64,000 bases of DNA from Owenia fusiformis. Its lineage: Eukaryota > Annelida > Polychaeta > Sabellida > Oweniidae. Numbering within the stretch: the stretch's first letter is position 1; every line of letters starts with the position of its first letter. Where the stretch lies: assembly GCA_903813345.2 (NCBI GenBank), contig CAIIXF020000003.1:1890109-1954108 (forward strand). The letters run 5' to 3'. The notes under the pieces were generated by a model that saw only the letters and a list, made by a program, of their open reading frames with translations, was not told the origin of the DNA and ran no database searches. A program made the position numbers and the translations under genes. Positions 1 through 10,622 of this stretch are shown piece by piece.

Positions 1-735
1 GGAATACGTTGTCTTGGGATAAGATGTCCTAAGGATGAGTTGTCCTATGGATGAGTTGTCCGAAGGATGAGTTGTCCTATGGATGAGTTGACTTAGGATG
101 AGATGTCTAGGGATGAGTTGTCCTAGGGATGAGTTGTCCGAAGGATGAGTTGGCTTGGGATGGGTTTTTCTAAGGATGAATTGCCCTGAGGATGAGTTGT
201 CTTGGGATGAGTTGTCCTAGGATGAGTTGTCTTGGGATGAGTTGTCCTAAGGATGAGTTGTCTTTGGATGAGTTTTCCTCAGGATGAGTTGTCTTGGGAT
301 GAGTTTTCTTAATGATGAGTTGTCTTGGGATGGATTGTCCTAAGGATGAATTGTCCAAAGGATGAGTTGTCTTGGGATGAGTTGTCTTAAGGATGAGTTG
401 TCTTGGGACGAGTTGTCCTAGGGACAAGTTGTCTTGGGATGGGTTGTCCCAAGGATGAGTTGTCCTAGGGACGAGTTGTCCTAGGGACGAGTTGTCTTGG
501 CATGGGTTGTCCCAAGGATGAGTTGTATTTGCATATGTTGTCTTGGGATAAGATGTCCTAAGGATGAGTTGTCCTAGGGATGAGTTGTCCGAAGGATGAG
601 TTGTCCTAAAGATGAGTTGTCTTGGGATGAATTGCTTTGGGATGAGATGTCTAGGGATGAGTTGTCTTGAGATGAGTTGTCCTAGGGGTGAGCTGTCTTC
701 GGATGAGATGTCTAGGGATAAGTTTTCTGTATGCA
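1..735. repeat. Minisatellite, ~16-bp unit
   Basis: Imperfect tandem copies of a 15-17 bp unit close to GATGAGTTGTCCTAAG or GATGAGTTGTCTTGGG run from the window edge to about 735. The minus strand is open for 188 codons here only because the unit lacks stops in that frame; the product would be a monotonous H/P/Q/L/D/N/S repeat with no domain. It is treated as non-coding. The array may continue left of the window. Confidence 0.9.
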
Positions 736-810
736 TGAATGAAATGAATCAAAGGCACACTTCTACATTATACTATATAGTTTTTAGATAAATAACCGTT
801 GTTGTTTTAG

Positions 811-1350
811 AATGTGCTTTTGTAGACCATCTTTACCCGGACACCTGTCAATGTAAATGTATCAAAAGCACAGTTCTTCTTTATACGATATACTCTATAA
901 ATCATTGTTCCTGTTTGAGAATGTGCCTTGGTGGCCCGTTGTAATCAAAACCCGGACACCTGTCAATGTGAATGTATCAAAAGCATTGTTATTCATTATA
1001 TTATGTACTCTATAAATCATTGTTGTCGTAACAAAATGTGCCTTGGTAGACCATTGTAATGAGGGGAATCGTAACCCGGACACCTGTCAATATAACGATA
1101 TACTCATTGTTCCTGTTTGAGAATGTGCCTTGGTGGCCCGTTGTAATCAAAACCCGGACACCTGTCAATGTGAATGTATCAAAAGCACAGTTTTTCATTA
1201 TACTATATAAATCATTGTTGCTGTTTCAGAATGTGCCTCGGTGGCCCGTTGTAATCAGGGAATCTAAACCGGGACACTGGTCAATGATAATGTGTCAAAA
1301 GCACATTTCTTCATTATACTCTATATGATTAATCATTGTTGCTGTTTCAG
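811..1350 (+). pseudogene. Five incomplete tandem copies of an EGF exon
   Basis: Copies start at about 811, 920, 1035, 1122 and 1230, with spacings of 87-121 bp. Each holds an intron 3' end followed by the first two thirds of the EGF exon found complete at 1351-1446. Translated in the exon frame, the copy at 920 gives CALVARCNQNPDTCQCEC and the copy at 811 gives CAFVDHLYPDTCQCKC. The copies at 811, 920, 1122 and 1230 keep a TAG, GAG or CAG just before the exon sequence; the one at 1035 has lost it. None keeps the exon 3' part or a 5' splice site. The copy at 1230 has an in-frame TAA. They look like duplication debris that may act as decoy acceptors. Confidence 0.75.
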
Positions 1351-1446
1351 AATGTGCCTTGGTGGACCGGTGCAATAAGGGAACTCTAAATCCAGATACC
1401 TGTCAATGTGAATGTGACCGAAAGCACGTCGGACTTAAATGTGACA
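1351..1446 (+). CDS. EGF-like exon of a secreted EGF/ShK mosaic protein (gene is 5' partial)
   Basis: First complete exon seen of a multi-exon gene spanning 1351 to at least 5009. It is bounded by GCTGTTTCAG and GTGAGT. Read in phase 1 it gives CALVDRCNKGTLNPDTCQC, then ECDRKHVGLKCD: one EGF-like module with closely spaced C-x-C-x-C and a terminal G-x-K-C. It is 96 nt (32 codons), so the reading frame is kept if it is skipped or duplicated. Such disulphide-rich modules act outside the cell, often in matrix, shell, mucus or venom-like secretions. The role here is unknown. No signal peptide was seen; the 5' end is probably left of the window. Confidence 0.72.
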
Positions 1447-1816
1447 GTGAGTAATACCCCAGTCAAATTTGATCTATGGCTACCGTATGACGGACTTAGC
1501 CTCCAAAATCGATAGAAATGCAGCTTAAAAATAAGGCTGTTCCGCTGTATTATGTAAATTTCTGTATCGATATTGTGAAGCTACGGCCGTTGTAGAGCAA
1601 ATGTGTCTAAGGGCCTCAGTGACGCTTAACTATATCAAAGAGTAAATAGACTAAACATAACACCTTGGTCACTCTTTAAAATGTCAGTCGAGAGCAACCT
1701 CAGATTATTTCATAATATGTTCTGATATAAAGTGTTCACTAAAATGAACACATCAACACAGATGATATCTAAAAATATTAAGAAATGATAATGTATTGCT
1801 ATCATCAAATCTGCAG
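1447..1816 (+). other. Intron, nothing recognised
   Basis: Intron of the EGF/ShK gene, from GTGAGT at 1447 to CTGCAG at 1811-1816. No repeat or coding signal stands out. Confidence 0.55.
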
Positions 1817-1909
1817 GAAGCTGTACGAACTTCGGAAACTGCAAAAATGTTGACTGTAACGATCCAGTGGCTGCGAAAACGAAATGTCCAGCTGCATGTG
1901 GGCAATGTG
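1817..1909 (+). CDS. ShK-like exon of the EGF/ShK mosaic gene
   Basis: A phase 1-1 exon of 93 nt between CTGCAG and GTAAGC. It encodes SCTNFGNCKNVDC, then NDPVAAKTKCPAACGQC. The ending K-C-P-x-x-C-G-x-C is typical of ShKT domains, small six-cysteine folds named after a sea-anemone potassium-channel peptide but common in secreted enzymes and matrix proteins. Five residues before the final KCPAAC fit the ShKT spacing, although the module is short and its first cysteine could lie in the preceding exon. The domain alone says nothing about toxicity. The splice phase matches both neighbouring exons. Confidence 0.72.
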
Positions 1910-1984
1910 GTAAGCTTTGTTTATCAAAGTTAAACACAGATTGAAATATGGCAACACTTTAACGTTTTGCAGCCTTTTATCAAT

Positions 1985-2460
1985 CATTATAAACCGAAGA
2001 TCGTGTATTGATACTTGTATCAAAAATACCTTCCTTAACAACATACGGTTCACAATACATTTAGATACTTGTGCAAAAGACGCCTTCTTTTGAACATTAG
2101 TCCAAAGTACATGTTAAGATACGTGTGCCAAACTGCCTTCCTTTATAATATTCGGTTCTCATACATTTAGATACTTGTACTAAAATACTCTCCTTTATAG
2201 TATTCAATTTACAATACATTTAGATACTTGTACTAAAATTCTCTCCTTTATAGTATTCAATTTACAATACATTTAGATAATTGTTCCAAAAACGCATTCA
2301 TTTATAGTATTCAATTTACAATACATTTAGATAATTGTACCAAAACGCCTTCCTTTATAGTATTCAATTTACGCCTTTATTAAAATTCAGTTCACAATAC
2401 TTATATTTGTGCCAAAATTCCTCAGCATTATGACAGTCATTTAGTTCACAATACATTTAG
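1985..2460 (+). repeat. Intronic tandem array ending in splice acceptors
   Basis: About seven imperfect units of ~60 bp, each with CAATACATTTAG or a close variant followed by ATAC/ATAATTGT and a pyrimidine-rich CCTTCCTTTATAGTATTC. The last CAATACATTTAG (ending at 2460) is the real 3' splice site of the next exon, so the unit copies an acceptor many times. Unit boundaries are blurred at both ends. Confidence 0.8.
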
Positions 2461-2562
2461 ATTGCTTCGATAAAGGGGAGTGCGTTCATGGCACCTTCGA
2501 TACATCTGGGGATGTTTGCGGATGTGTGTGTGAGAACTTATGGCAAGGAAGAACCTGTAACG
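2461..2562 (+). CDS. EGF-like exon of the EGF/ShK mosaic gene
   Basis: A phase 1-1 exon of 102 nt between ACATTTAG and GTAGGT. It encodes DCFDKGECVHGTFDTSGDVC, then GCVCENLWQGRTCN: a six-cysteine EGF-like module with a C-x-C-x(7)-G-x-x-C end. Like the exon at 1351 it is a self-contained, frame-neutral module. A different frame starting with ATG at 2488 is open only by chance. Confidence 0.75.
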
Positions 2563-3480
2563 GTAGGTTATGATATTCTAACTCCCGGTGATCGGGAAAC
2601 TGGATGGAAGTGGGGGGGGGGGGGGCGGGTCGGCGATTTCTGCCAGAAAATTCAACTCATCTCGGAGGTTTATTTTTCAGAGAAAGTTAACATTTGAATT
2701 GCTAAATGAATTGGCTATGCTTGGTAAGAGATATTACTTGACTTTATATTATGAAATATTATACAATATAGCCATATCTTTATTAGTCTTGTAGAAGTAA
2801 TTTTATTTGACTCCCATCCCCAAGATTTTTCCAATAACAGAATAATTTGAAGTATTTAACAATAAAATGGAAAAGGGTAAATCACACTTATAATTGATAA
2901 TTTTTTGAGAAAAACTGTTCTGTCATCTTGGTTGGTTTTATTCGTTTTGAGATACTTCAATAAATTATTACATATATATTTTCTAGTATCATTTTGCAAA
3001 TTTATTACATATTCAGTATTCTAGGTCCTAGACTGTTTTTTGTCTCTAACCCCCCCCCCCCTTCTATATTTTATTTCTTCATATTAACAATATATATATA
3101 TATTAACAAAATTACCTCGAGAACTATGTTTTTATATATCTTATATACATTTTACACATTTATTGCATTTTTCTAGCTAATAAAATATTATATGTTGCTT
3201 TTTATTGAAAAATGAACAAACACACCAAAAATCTCACCTTATGTTACTTTGACATATTTTCCACCCTATTTGACCCACTCTTTTGAAGCTTTAATGCACC
3301 TCCCTCGAGAGCTTTGATTAGCTTTGATACCTATGATATGGTCACCTGTTTTTTTTTACTTTGGAAACGCCCGTTTGTGTTATGGGAAATACGTTGCCCG
3401 GATTAGGACAAAACGTGTGTCACCATGTGACCATATGAACTCAAAGTCATTACAGCTTTTATTTACTTTATTTACTATAG
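2563..3480 (+). other. Intron with homopolymer runs
   Basis: Intron from GTAGGT to TTTACTATAG. It contains a G run near 2613-2625 and a C run near 3049-3061 in otherwise AT-rich sequence. No gene or recognised repeat was seen. Confidence 0.6.
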
Positions 3481-3705
3481 TATGTAATCCATCTGAGTGT
3501 AAAAATGGCGGAGTTTGGAACTCAGCCAGTTGCAAGTGCGATTGTTCGGGAATTTGGGGCGGCGCGGATTGTTCTGTTAATTGTACTGTTGGTGATCCGG
3601 CTAAGTGGCCGTGTGGTTCTGTCAGTGAGACGGAATTCACATACTCGTGCCCGAATAGATGGTTTAGAAACCAATGCAGTGCAACCTGTTATCCAAAGTG
3701 CATGA
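3481..3705 (+). CDS. EGF-like plus ShK-like exon of the mosaic gene
   Basis: The largest recognised exon, 225 nt, phase 1-1, between ACTATAG and GTAAGT. The first half (CNPSECKNGGVWNSASCKC, then DCSGIWGGADC) is a canonical EGF module with the C-x-N-G-G motif. The second half (NCTVGDPAKWPCGS, then a segment ending YSCPNRWFRNQCSATCYPKC) is a ShK-like module. The same ShK-like pattern, W-P-C ... C-x-N-x-W-F-R-x-x-C-x-x-T-C, recurs in the exon at 4872, so the EGF+ShK pair is repeated within the protein. An ATG-initiated reading upstream of 3481 runs through intron and should not be used. Confidence 0.8.
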   Translation, partial: YVIHLSVKMAEFGTQPVASAIVREFGAARIVLLIVLLVIRLSGRVVLSVRRNSHTRARIDGLETNAVQPVIQSA

Positions 3706-4071
3706 GTAAGTTTGTATTTGCGGATGTAACTCGCGGCTGTCGGCTACCGGATTAACCTACATTTTTATTGCAAAGTGAATTAAATATGAATGGCAAAGTT
3801 ACTTGAACAATTCACATATTGAAATGAATAAATTGGGTTAATCCGCCAGCCTACAGTGGGCAGTTGAATTCGCGAATACGAAGTAAGGGGATAGATGTAT
3901 TCAAATATGCTTTGCATTAAAATCAATCTGTTGAATTAGTTCACTTTAGACCAACTATTTGAACTTGGAACTTAAAGATCTAAAGTTGTTCGTGCTCCTC
4001 ATCTAACTGTTAATTATAATGTATCGCCCTCTTCTCTAATCATCACCAATGGCTGATTATTTTGATTCTAG

Positions 4072-4197
4072 AAATGTATCTTAAAGATTGTCCCAATTTA
4101 TCGGGCATATTGCGATGTGAGAATGATGGAAAGTTTAACATTACTACCTGTGCGTGTGGCTGTGTGACGGGTTATTCAGGTGACTTATGCGAGACAG
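4072..4197 (+). CDS. EGF-like exon of the mosaic gene
   Basis: A phase 1-1 exon of 126 nt between TTGATTCTAG and GTGAGG. It encodes MYLKDCPNLSGILRCENDGK, then FNITTCACGCVTGYSGDLC. The G-Y-S-G-x-L-C end is the standard EGF-like signature. It sits where the EGF half of an EGF-ShK pair is expected, directly before the ShK-like exon at 4872. Confidence 0.75.
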
Positions 4198-4314
4198 GTG
4201 AGGAAATGTTAAATAACTGTTGATTTAAGGAGGTATGCTTTTATTGTTGATATTAAATCTAATCAGTTTATCAGTCAAAAACCAGCAGTCATTTCGTTGT
4301 TTTATTAGTTCAGT

Positions 4315-4790
4315 GTAGTAACACGTATTATTCTTATGTTGTAACACCTATAATACCCATGTGGGAACACCTATAAATCCCACGTGGTAAGACATGTTAA
4401 TCCCACGCGGTAAGACATGTTAATTCCATGTGGTAACACATGTTAATTCCAAGTGGTAACACATGTTAATTCCTTATAATAACACATGTAAATTCCATGT
4501 GGTAACGCCTATAATACCCATGTGGGAACACCTATAAATCCCACGTGGTAAGACATGTTAATTCCACGCGGTAAGACATGTTAATTCCATGTGGTAACAC
4601 ATGTTAATTCCATGTGGTAACACATGTTTATTCCTTATAACACAGTTATGCAAATTCCATGTGGTAACACCTAACAAATCCATGTGGAAACACATGCTAG
4701 TCCCATGTGTGAGTAATACCTTTAAATGTTAATCCAATATGGCAACACCTTTCACAACAGAACCCAACGTGGTAACACTTTTCACTATAA
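4315..4790. repeat. Intronic minisatellite, ~22-24 bp unit
   Basis: Tandem copies of a unit close to TTAATTCCATGTGGTAACACATG, with variants (CCCACGTGGTAAGACATG and others). A block of about 150 bp appears twice (around 4350 and 4510), giving a higher-order repeat. It lies inside the intron between the exons at 4072 and 4872 and does not copy a splice site. Confidence 0.85.
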
Positions 4791-4871
4791 TAGAGATAAT
4801 GGAACACAAAGCAGTCATGTTACTGACGATTTCTCGCAGTAATTTTTATTAAATTTTGGTGTATTCTTCAG

Positions 4872-5009
4872 TTGACTGTAGTGCTGGAGTCGCCCCCAAT
4901 GCATGGCCCTGCTATAACCACGATGAGGCCGATAAGTCATACAGATGCGGCAATTCGTGGTTTAGAAAACGGTGTATTTCAACTTGTAATGAAAACTGTA
5001 ACAACGCAT
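4872..5009 (+). CDS. ShK-like exon of the mosaic gene
   Basis: A phase 1-1 exon of 138 nt between TTCTTCAG and GTGAGT. It encodes DCSAGVAPNAWPCYNHDEAD, then KSYRCGNSWFRKRCISTC and NENCNNA. Six cysteines in a ShK-like layout match the second half of the exon at 3481 almost position for position (W-P-C, C-x-N-x-W-F-R, C-x-x-T-C). This supports repeated EGF-ShK duplication in the gene's history. Confidence 0.78.
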
Positions 5010-5190
5010 GTGAGTGAACTTATTATTCCCTATTTACAGCAATAACCAATCGTAAAATTGAAATAGGCATCTGGTTACAAGATAAGCATATATGGAGTGA
5101 AAAACTATTATTTTAAAAAAAACATTTACTTTTGCCTGCGAAAACCTCTCGCATCTTAAAATACTTTTGTGTTGCAATAAATGTTTTCAG

Positions 5191-5432
5191 ATCTCTTTGA
5201 AATCGAGGTTAACATATATTTATCAGATATCTATGATTTCAGTGTAATGGAAAACCTTGACAGCATTGCCCAGATGAACCGGGATATTTGTAGCTGTGTA
5301 ATAAAATGGAATTGGCATTTCATCATTCGACCTAAAAACTTTACTAGGCCTATTATATTTGATTTACAATACGAAGTAAATAAAATGATAATAAGCAATT
5401 TAAAATCGGAGTTGTTCAATATATATATTTAA
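5191..5432 (+). CDS. Possible terminal exon of the mosaic gene
   Basis: After ATGTTTTCAG at 5181-5190 the frame needed by the phase-1 donor at 5009 stays open for about 80 codons and ends in TAA at 5430-5432. The product is not cysteine-rich (only D-I-C-S-C-V) and is unlike the EGF or ShK modules. It may be a C-terminal tail, but a chance open stretch in AT-rich DNA is possible. Phase agreement and the good acceptor are the only support. Confidence 0.35.
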
Positions 5433-5853
5433 TATTAGACTAGAGAAGCGTGTATCATTACAAAGTTCAACCAAGGGGACAAAAAATATTGGACAATTGT
5501 TGAACCTCAAGTTTTGAGTCCTCATCACCCAACGTCCGCTACTTAATATTTTGCACCACATTGCTGCACAAGTTTTCACGAATCGCAAATCAATTTTCTA
5601 CAATACCACACCAGAATAGCCTGACAACGGTAAAGTCAGATACCGTTGTCACAAATGTCGGACATAACCGTCGCTTCAACTCTTCAATCACTTGGTCCTG
5701 TATTAAGCTTGTGTGATCATGTATTATATGAAATCCCAATTTCGATCAAATTGGGTCGTGAATCGACACAATATCAGTATAGCGTCTTCGATATAGTCAA
5801 TGACAACGGAATCTGAATTTGAGATATTTTACAAGACAACAGCATATTAATTA
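5433..5853. other. Intergenic, nothing recognised
   Basis: No coding, RNA or repeat signal was seen beyond AT-rich sequence. Confidence 0.5.
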
Positions 5854-6297
5854 TTATCCTATGCCAAGTAGAGTTTTAGGGAGATAAGTTGGTAAGATAT
5901 ATCCCGTATCCTGATTTTGAGGTTTCCATATCCTGAACCTCCATATCTCCCGCCATATCTCCCACTCCAGGGCATATCTTCCCGCTTCGAATTTTTTTTT
6001 TGAATTTTAAAAAATTGAAAAAAAAGAAAAAATGTGAAAAAATAAAAAAATAAAAATTTGAAAAAATAGAAAAAATTAGAAAAATGTGAAAAAATTGAAA
6101 AAATAAAAAAAATCGAAAAAAAATCGAAAGAAAATTAGAAAACTCTACTTGGTATAGGATAAATCAGTTATGTACGGTCGGTTTAAATATGGGGTTCATC
6201 CCTCGTGAGATATGCACATCTACCTTCGGTCCCTACGGTCCCTCAGGTAGATATGCATATCTCCCTATATCCAAAACCTCCCAGTACATAACCCTTA
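5854..6297 (-). mobile_element. Composite inverted-repeat element (family also at 35911)
   Basis: TTATCCTATGCCAAGTAGAG at 5854 is mirrored by CTCTACTTGGTATAGGATAA ending near 6163, giving ~24-bp terminal inverted repeats around an A-rich core. It runs straight into a part (6166-6297) holding GGTCCCTACGGTCCCT and GGTTTTGGATATAGGG in reverse. Both parts have an inverted relative at 35911-36235 that shares the CCGACCGT, GGGACCGAAGGGACCGAGGG and GGAGGTTTTGGATA blocks. It is probably a non-autonomous element; the class is not determined. Confidence 0.65.
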
Positions 6298-6959
6298 TTT
6301 ATTATTATCAATCGTTCATTATATGCAAAAAAATTAATTATTCTAAGCTTCTACTGTAAATTATTAAAGATATTTAAACCTCCCCATGTGAGTGCAGTCA
6401 CATGGTACATTTTTTTCACAATTACAGTAAATGCGGACTACCATGACCACGTATTATACACCATACGATGATATATTACTCGAGTCTCTAGCCAATAGTT
6501 TGTCAAGAAGGCATGTGGACCGCCGTGGAGTAATGAAAAAGTTTGTCCTGGAAAAAACTAATTAAAACACCCTCTGTTATGTATAGGACTGAATCTAAGA
6601 AGTAGGACCAAATTTCTTCGAACAAAAGAGTTTGGGCCTAATAGCCCTTGAGAAAGCAATCCCACTGAGAGGCATATTTAAATCAAACCGAATGAATCGA
6701 TTTGTTCTCTAAGGAAACCTAGATATTGATATATGACAATCCTGAGACAGTTTCTGTATTTTCTCGAGTATTATTATTTAATATAAATTGGTTGCTCGGA
6801 AGATAAAAGCGAAGTCAATCTTGGTATATTTGATGAAATGATTATTCAAACATAAATCACCGAGGCCGTCATATTGCCTTCAATAACAAAGTTTTTTACC
6901 TTGACCTTGTTAAAATTGCGCAAAAATAAAGAATGACGCGATGCTCGTATACAAATGTA
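6298..6959. other. Intergenic, nothing recognised
   Basis: AT-rich sequence without a supported gene or repeat. Confidence 0.5.
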
Positions 6960-6960
6960 T

Positions 6961-7505
6961 GCAGGTGTTTACCCTGTACTTGACACACGATACTCGTTCA
7001 TGGACGTATACAATAGTATGCAAATGTTTACCCTGTACTAGACACGAGATGTTCATTCATTAACGTATACAATTATGTGTAGGTGTTTACCCTGAACATG
7101 ACACACGAGGCTCGTTCATGGACGTATACAATTTTATGCAGATGTTTACCATGGACATGACACACGATGGTCCTTCATGGACGTATACAATTTTATGCAG
7201 GTTTGCACCCTGTATAAGACACAAGATGCTCATCCATTGACGTATATAATTATGTGTAGGTGTTTACCCTGTACTTGACACACGATGCTCGTCCATGGAC
7301 GTATACAATAGTATGCAAATGTTTACCCTGTACTAGACACGAGATGTTCATTTATGGACGTATACAATTATGTGTAGGTGTTTACCCTGTACTTGACACA
7401 CGATGCTCGTCCATGGACGTATACAATAGCATGCAAATGTTTACCCTGTACTAGACACGAGATGTTCATTCATGGACGTATACAATTATGTGTAGCTGTT
7501 TACCC
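6961..7505. repeat. Minisatellite, ~59-bp unit with 117-bp higher-order repeat
   Basis: Ten units start near 6961, 7020, 7078, 7137, 7197, 7256, 7314, 7373, 7432 and 7491, each with GTTTACCCTGTAC, GACACACGATGCTCGT and GGACGTATACAAT. The units from 7256 to 7490 form two nearly identical dimers, so the latest expansion copied a two-unit block. Short open frames here are by-products of the unit. Confidence 0.92.
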
Positions 7506-7527
7506 TGTAAATTACACCCTGGTTACA

Positions 7528-7607
7528 GTCTCCAACTTTTTAAGGACGGTAGTCGGCGTTTGCCGTTCGGTACTCGGCGTCTGCAACAAATGGCAGGTAG
7601 TGCATTT
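7528..7607 (+). repeat. Dispersed repeat 'GTTCGGCG', copy 1
   Basis: Contains AGTCTCCAACTTTTTAAGGA, GGCGTTTGCCGTTCGG and GCAACAAATGGCAGGT. Related copies lie at 9443-9526, 36566-36627, 40711-40780 (all reverse) and a fragment at 55331-55375. The class is unknown. Confidence 0.75.
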
Positions 7608-9442
7608 TGCATGGTCATGCCTTGTTTTTATTTCAGCTTGATTATATTTTTAGAATATTATTCAGTGCTAGGTTTTTGTCCTCAATTATACTTAATAAAA
7701 TAGAAGTTCAGTATTAAAATTGTTGAGTACAATTCTCCCGTTGGTTTAACCCCAATACACACGTTTCAAGATGTTTTGATATAGGTGCTACTTTTCCATC
7801 TAAAAATAGCGAGATGTTATATCTTTAGAAACGGAATAGTATTCTATTAGTTCTTATTCCAAGCCACTCTCTCTGTGAGCGGGAGAAACTCCCAAAGTTA
7901 AGGTAATTTTGCCAACTAATTTAGTTTGGCGTTTCTAATTAAATTAAATGTTACCCGTGCCAAACCTGAAACTGATGCCAGTATTATTGCCAGATTTTCA
8001 AACGACGAGTATGGCAAAAACAACGAGATTTAGATATAATTGTTGATTCTCATATCCCCTGTAGCTCATAAATTATCTTCACTTAATTCCCAATTTCATC
8101 ATTAGCTACTACAATAATATTGAGCAAAAATAAAATTTAACTAACAAGGCAAACTAATTTGTTGATACTGAAACGCAGACAATATTCAATATGTGGGTTC
8201 AAAATAGAGCAAAAGATCGAAAATCGGGAACTGACAATAAAAGCATCTTCAGGTGATCGAATAAATATACTGAGGGTTATTCTGCATAAAACCATTACAC
8301 TGGTATCACACAGGTTTAATCTAAAAATTGAAATAGAGTGCAAAATACTAGAGACGGCATGTTAAGGAGGTACATAATACTTTAAGCTACAAATTTAGCT
8401 GGAATTATAAAGGCAGTTCAATCAGGTCTAAATAGAAGAGCGTGAAATATGAATTAGCTAACGATTTTTCTAATGGAAATGCAATTATTTCAATATCAGG
8501 TAAGCTCATTTTGAACACGCCGCTTAATTAGATATCTATTAGGTAATTAGGGTATCTATCTAGTTGGAATTAGAATTAGTTAGGTAATTGACAAACGCAT
8601 AGAAACTGCCATTGGGATGGTTGCAAAGGTTTATAGAAAATAGGGGAAAATCTAATTTCAATCTTATTCACTTCGCCTTTGCTCAACCTTAACATGTTCA
8701 TTTTCTTCATGCAGAAACACCATAAACTGTATCCACCTATTATTAGATTTTATTCATGTCGGGATGTATGCGAAAACAGCAATGCTTGTATGTATGGAAT
8801 ATTATCCAATTTAACATCGAGCTTACCGGGAATTTAATAGGAGATTTATCAAAAATCGTTAAAAGTTTAGTCACGAAGAATAATTTAATGTTTAAATCTT
8901 GCTTCGGGGAATCAGTCCGTTAGAATCCACTAATATATTAAAAAACATTCTGGTGAATGGGTGTATCTTTTAAACGAATTAAAGTTAACGCCTTTCTGGG
9001 TTATAACTCAAAAATATTGACGGTTTAAGTTCTTGTCCAGAAAACTTCTTGAAATAAACATTTTTATAAAATGCTTTATTAAATCTAGTTAGGTTGTCAG
9101 GTGTTCATTCTAGTTGACATACAGGGCGGCCCAAAACAGAACACACAAAAATTGTATTGAATCTTAAAAAGGCCTAACGATTTAGTCCATGTACAATCAT
9201 TTGCAAACATTTAAATTCAGTATTAATCCCGGTCGTTTTGAAATATAGAATTCAATTTCCTTCCAAAATACTTTGCAGTAGCATGTCGGGAAAAGTCCCT
9301 GCAGGATATGTAAGCTTAAACAGCAAAATATGTTTATTGGGAAACAATGACACGGGAGGTAGGGAGGGGGTGGCTGTTTGAGAAGCCGTTTCACTAAAGG
9401 AGCACAGCGTGGGTAACAGTCTCTAAACGAGACATTACCATG
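7608..9442. other. Intergenic, nothing recognised
   Basis: No exon with homology that I recognise, no RNA gene and no clear repeat. Open frames are short and lack domain features. Confidence 0.5.
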
Positions 9443-9526
9443 CAAAATGTCACCAACTGCCATTTGTTACAGAAGCCGACCGCCGAACGCCAATCGCCGA
9501 ACACCCTCCACAAAAGGTTAGAGACT
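9443..9526 (-). repeat. Dispersed repeat 'GTTCGGCG', copy 2
   Basis: Reverse orientation relative to 7528. On the + strand it reads GCCATTTGTTACAGAAGCCG, then CGCCGAACGCCAATCGCCGA and ACAAAAGGTTAGAGAC. Confidence 0.75.
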
Positions 9527-10423
9527 ATAAAAATATGTCACCACATTTGGTCTTGCAGGAAGTGAAATGTTGAGTGGGCACAGTATTCTTGAACGTCCGG
9601 ATTTTTATCTTTTGAGATTCCCCAATGATAATATTAACAAGAAGAAGTTGTTCTCCAACGATTGGTGAACTGAAAGCATTAACAACAGCGAATGTAGAAA
9701 TTCCAAAATGAAGATTTGCGCTACATAATGTGCAAGTGATGTCTCCCTCGCCTTATTAACATTTGGAACGTAATTTGGAAATAACATGACCTATAAATTT
9801 GCAGAGTGATGAAATTTTAGGGAATAACAATAAACAGAGCGAAATTAAGGTCCAGAAATTTTCGTGAAGTTAACTCGACCTTTGTAGATAAATTTACCAT
9901 GCGTTCTGTCTTTTGGGTCACCCTGAATGTAATTATTAACTACAAATAACAAGTGACTTGAATTGAATTAAATAGAACATTGTAAAAAGATATGTCAATG
10001 AAGTCTGACCAAACCCTTGAGATAATAACGTTAAAATATCAAATCTAATTTTAAGGTTCTGGTAAATTGACATTGAGGAGAAAAGTAACTTTGATCGATT
10101 ATTGATAGATCTGATGAGTTGTGAATCAAATTAAAGCCGAATTATTCTAGTTACGTTATTAATCCATATGAACTTATACTTCAAAAATGATCTCAGGAGA
10201 AGCAATTTATCTATATGTAACCATTCAATTATATGTCTGTTTTTGGTGGACTTTTTGGTTACTTTTTTTGTGGATTTCATTCGGCGGTATGCGTTAGGCG
10301 ATCGTAACAAATTGCATGTGGCAATATTTTGTATGTTAATATCTCGCATTCTAATTAAAATGCGCCCCAGTCTCCTTGGATCGGTAATGTGTATGCTACA
10401 AGATATTTACATACTTTTAAGCA
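9527..10423. other. Intergenic, nothing recognised
   Basis: AT-rich. Part of a 163-codon open frame (10168-10659) falls here but shows no domain and overlaps a tandem duplication. Confidence 0.45.
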
Positions 10424-10622
10424 GCGTATTGCTCTTGATAAAAATGAACATTGCTCTCTTTTTCACGAGCATAAAATTGTGTACCGTATCACACTGTATG
10501 TACAGTGATCGCCTACTATTACAAGTGCGTGATTTACGTACTTTTAAGTGGCGTATTGCTCTTGATAAAAATGAACATTGCTCTCTTTTTCACGAGCATA
10601 ATATTGTGTACCGTATTACCTT
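10424..10622. repeat. Tandem duplication, ~121-bp offset
   Basis: The block GCGTATTGCTCTTGATAAAA with the following ATGAACATTGCTCTC and CACGAGCATAA occurs at about 10424 and again at about 10548, in the same orientation and nearly identical. Confidence 0.85.

Noticed and set aside
170-736. 188-codon minus-strand open frame
   Set aside because: It is the 16-bp minisatellite read in a stop-free frame, with no composition change at its ends and no domain.
3324-3480. ATG-initiated start upstream of the exon at 3481
   Set aside because: The sequence before 3481 is intron-like, with an AG acceptor at 3479-3480 in the phase used by every other exon.
6961-7505. CRISPR-like array
   Set aside because: Whole units repeat with no unique spacers, in an intron-bearing animal genome. 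It is a minisatellite. The same holds for the other arrays.
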